A DNA stretch of 60,282 nt, taken from assembly GCA_900552475.1 (NCBI GenBank), contig USAC01000003.1, forward strand, positions 1 through 60,282, given 5' to 3'. The notes under the pieces are model-generated. The model did no database searches, was not told the origin of the DNA, and worked only from the letters and a program-made list of their open reading frames with translations. A program made the translations under genes and the position numbers. This DNA is from an uncultured Eubacteriales bacterium. Lineage in GTDB: Bacteria > Bacillota > Clostridia > Oscillospirales > Oscillospiraceae. Below are positions 60,076-60,282 of this stretch, piece after piece (the first letter of the stretch is position 1; every line of letters begins with the position of its first letter).

Positions 60076-60282
60076 CTGCGCGTGCAGGGGGGCTTCGAGG
60101 GCTTCTTCGTCACGGACTACACGGGCATCTACGAGATGATCGCGCAGGGTCTGGGCGATCTGAAAGAGGTGTCGGCGCGCGCCGTCGAGGCGGGTGTCGA
60201 CATGGACATGGTGAGCGAGGGTTACCTGGGAACCTTGCAGCAGTCGCTCGAAGAGGGGCGTATCCCGCTGTCCGACATCGAC
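60076..60282 (+). CDS. Glycoside hydrolase family 3 fragment (Bacteroidota-like), probable assembly chimera
   Basis: The last 207 bases encode an open frame reading LRVQGGFEGFFVTDYTGI, then EMIAQGLGDLKEVSA and VEAGVDMDMVSEGYL. This is the beta-glucosidase (BglX-like) GH3 catalytic region with the nucleophile Asp in VTDYTGI. The wording is characteristic of Bacteroidota enzymes, not of Oscillospiraceae GH3 proteins. It begins right after an eight-G run (60068-60075) where purF homology stops. It continues beyond the window. Confidence 0.75.
   Translation, partial: MRVQGGFEGFFVTDYTGIYEMIAQGLGDLKEVSARAVEAGVDMDMVSEGYLGTLQQSLEEGRIPLSDID

Overview
The window looks like a chromosomal segment of a high-GC, endospore-forming Clostridia bacterium, probably Oscillospiraceae-like. 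The evidence is the sporulation genes (sleB-like, ylbJ-like, yqfC, yqfD), a T-box in front of thrS, the classic Firmicute order yqfC-yqfD-phoH-ybeY-era-yqzL-recO, family-typical dispersed GC-rich palindromes, and SD-led GTG/TTG starts. The organism call is inference from gene content; no rRNA gene lies inside the window.

Layout from left to right. Positions 1-280 hold two strong tandem promoters firing leftward out of the window, probably for an rRNA or similar stable-RNA operon. A spore cortex-lytic hydrolase, thrS with its T-box, a small zinc-ribbon protein and ychF follow. At 5.0-7.3 kb lies an AT-richer remnant of an integrative element: an integrase with both an internal deletion and a frameshift, an excisionase, and a DnaC-like ATPase. 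At 7.4-13.9 kb is a nucleoside scavenging locus, deoC-deoD plus a BMP-type ABC importer. At 14.2-22.5 kb is the sporulation and RNA/DNA-maintenance block ending in recO-mutS2. HPr, uvrC, an L,D-transpeptidase lipoprotein, a NUDIX hydrolase and a DUF6512 membrane protein follow. At 28-30.9 kb is an xpaC-telA-TPM operon. At 31.1-36.4 kb is a peptide/nickel-type ABC importer plus a hotdog thioesterase. Next come a DUF3810 membrane metalloprotease-like protein, a PFL/DUF711 plus ACT pair on the minus strand, and a MoxR - VWA - giant (1414 aa) CoA-activase operon. At 46.8-60.06 kb is a long minus-strand purine operon, purF-purM-purN-purO-like-purB-AICAR transformylase-purD-purL-fhs-rdgB. IMP formation there is split over two proteins and formyl-THF synthesis is built in.

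The most unusual non-coding structure is a ~270-nt element at 26,009-26,278 between the L,D-transpeptidase and NUDIX genes. Its ends form a near-perfect 24/26-nt inverted repeat and enclose two further long imperfect stems, as a three-way-junction RNA or a MITE would. The same end motif recurs as a compact palindrome at the predicted transcription start of the transpeptidase gene. Other non-coding structure includes several long palindromes (3.7, 19.1, 37.6 and 46.7 kb) and a ~47-nt module present in opposite orientation at 14.0 and 37.7 kb.

At the extreme right, from about 60,060, the sequence switches abruptly from purF to a Bacteroidota-like glycoside hydrolase family 3 fragment on the other strand, next to an eight-G run. 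This looks like an assembly chimera and should not be read as synteny.
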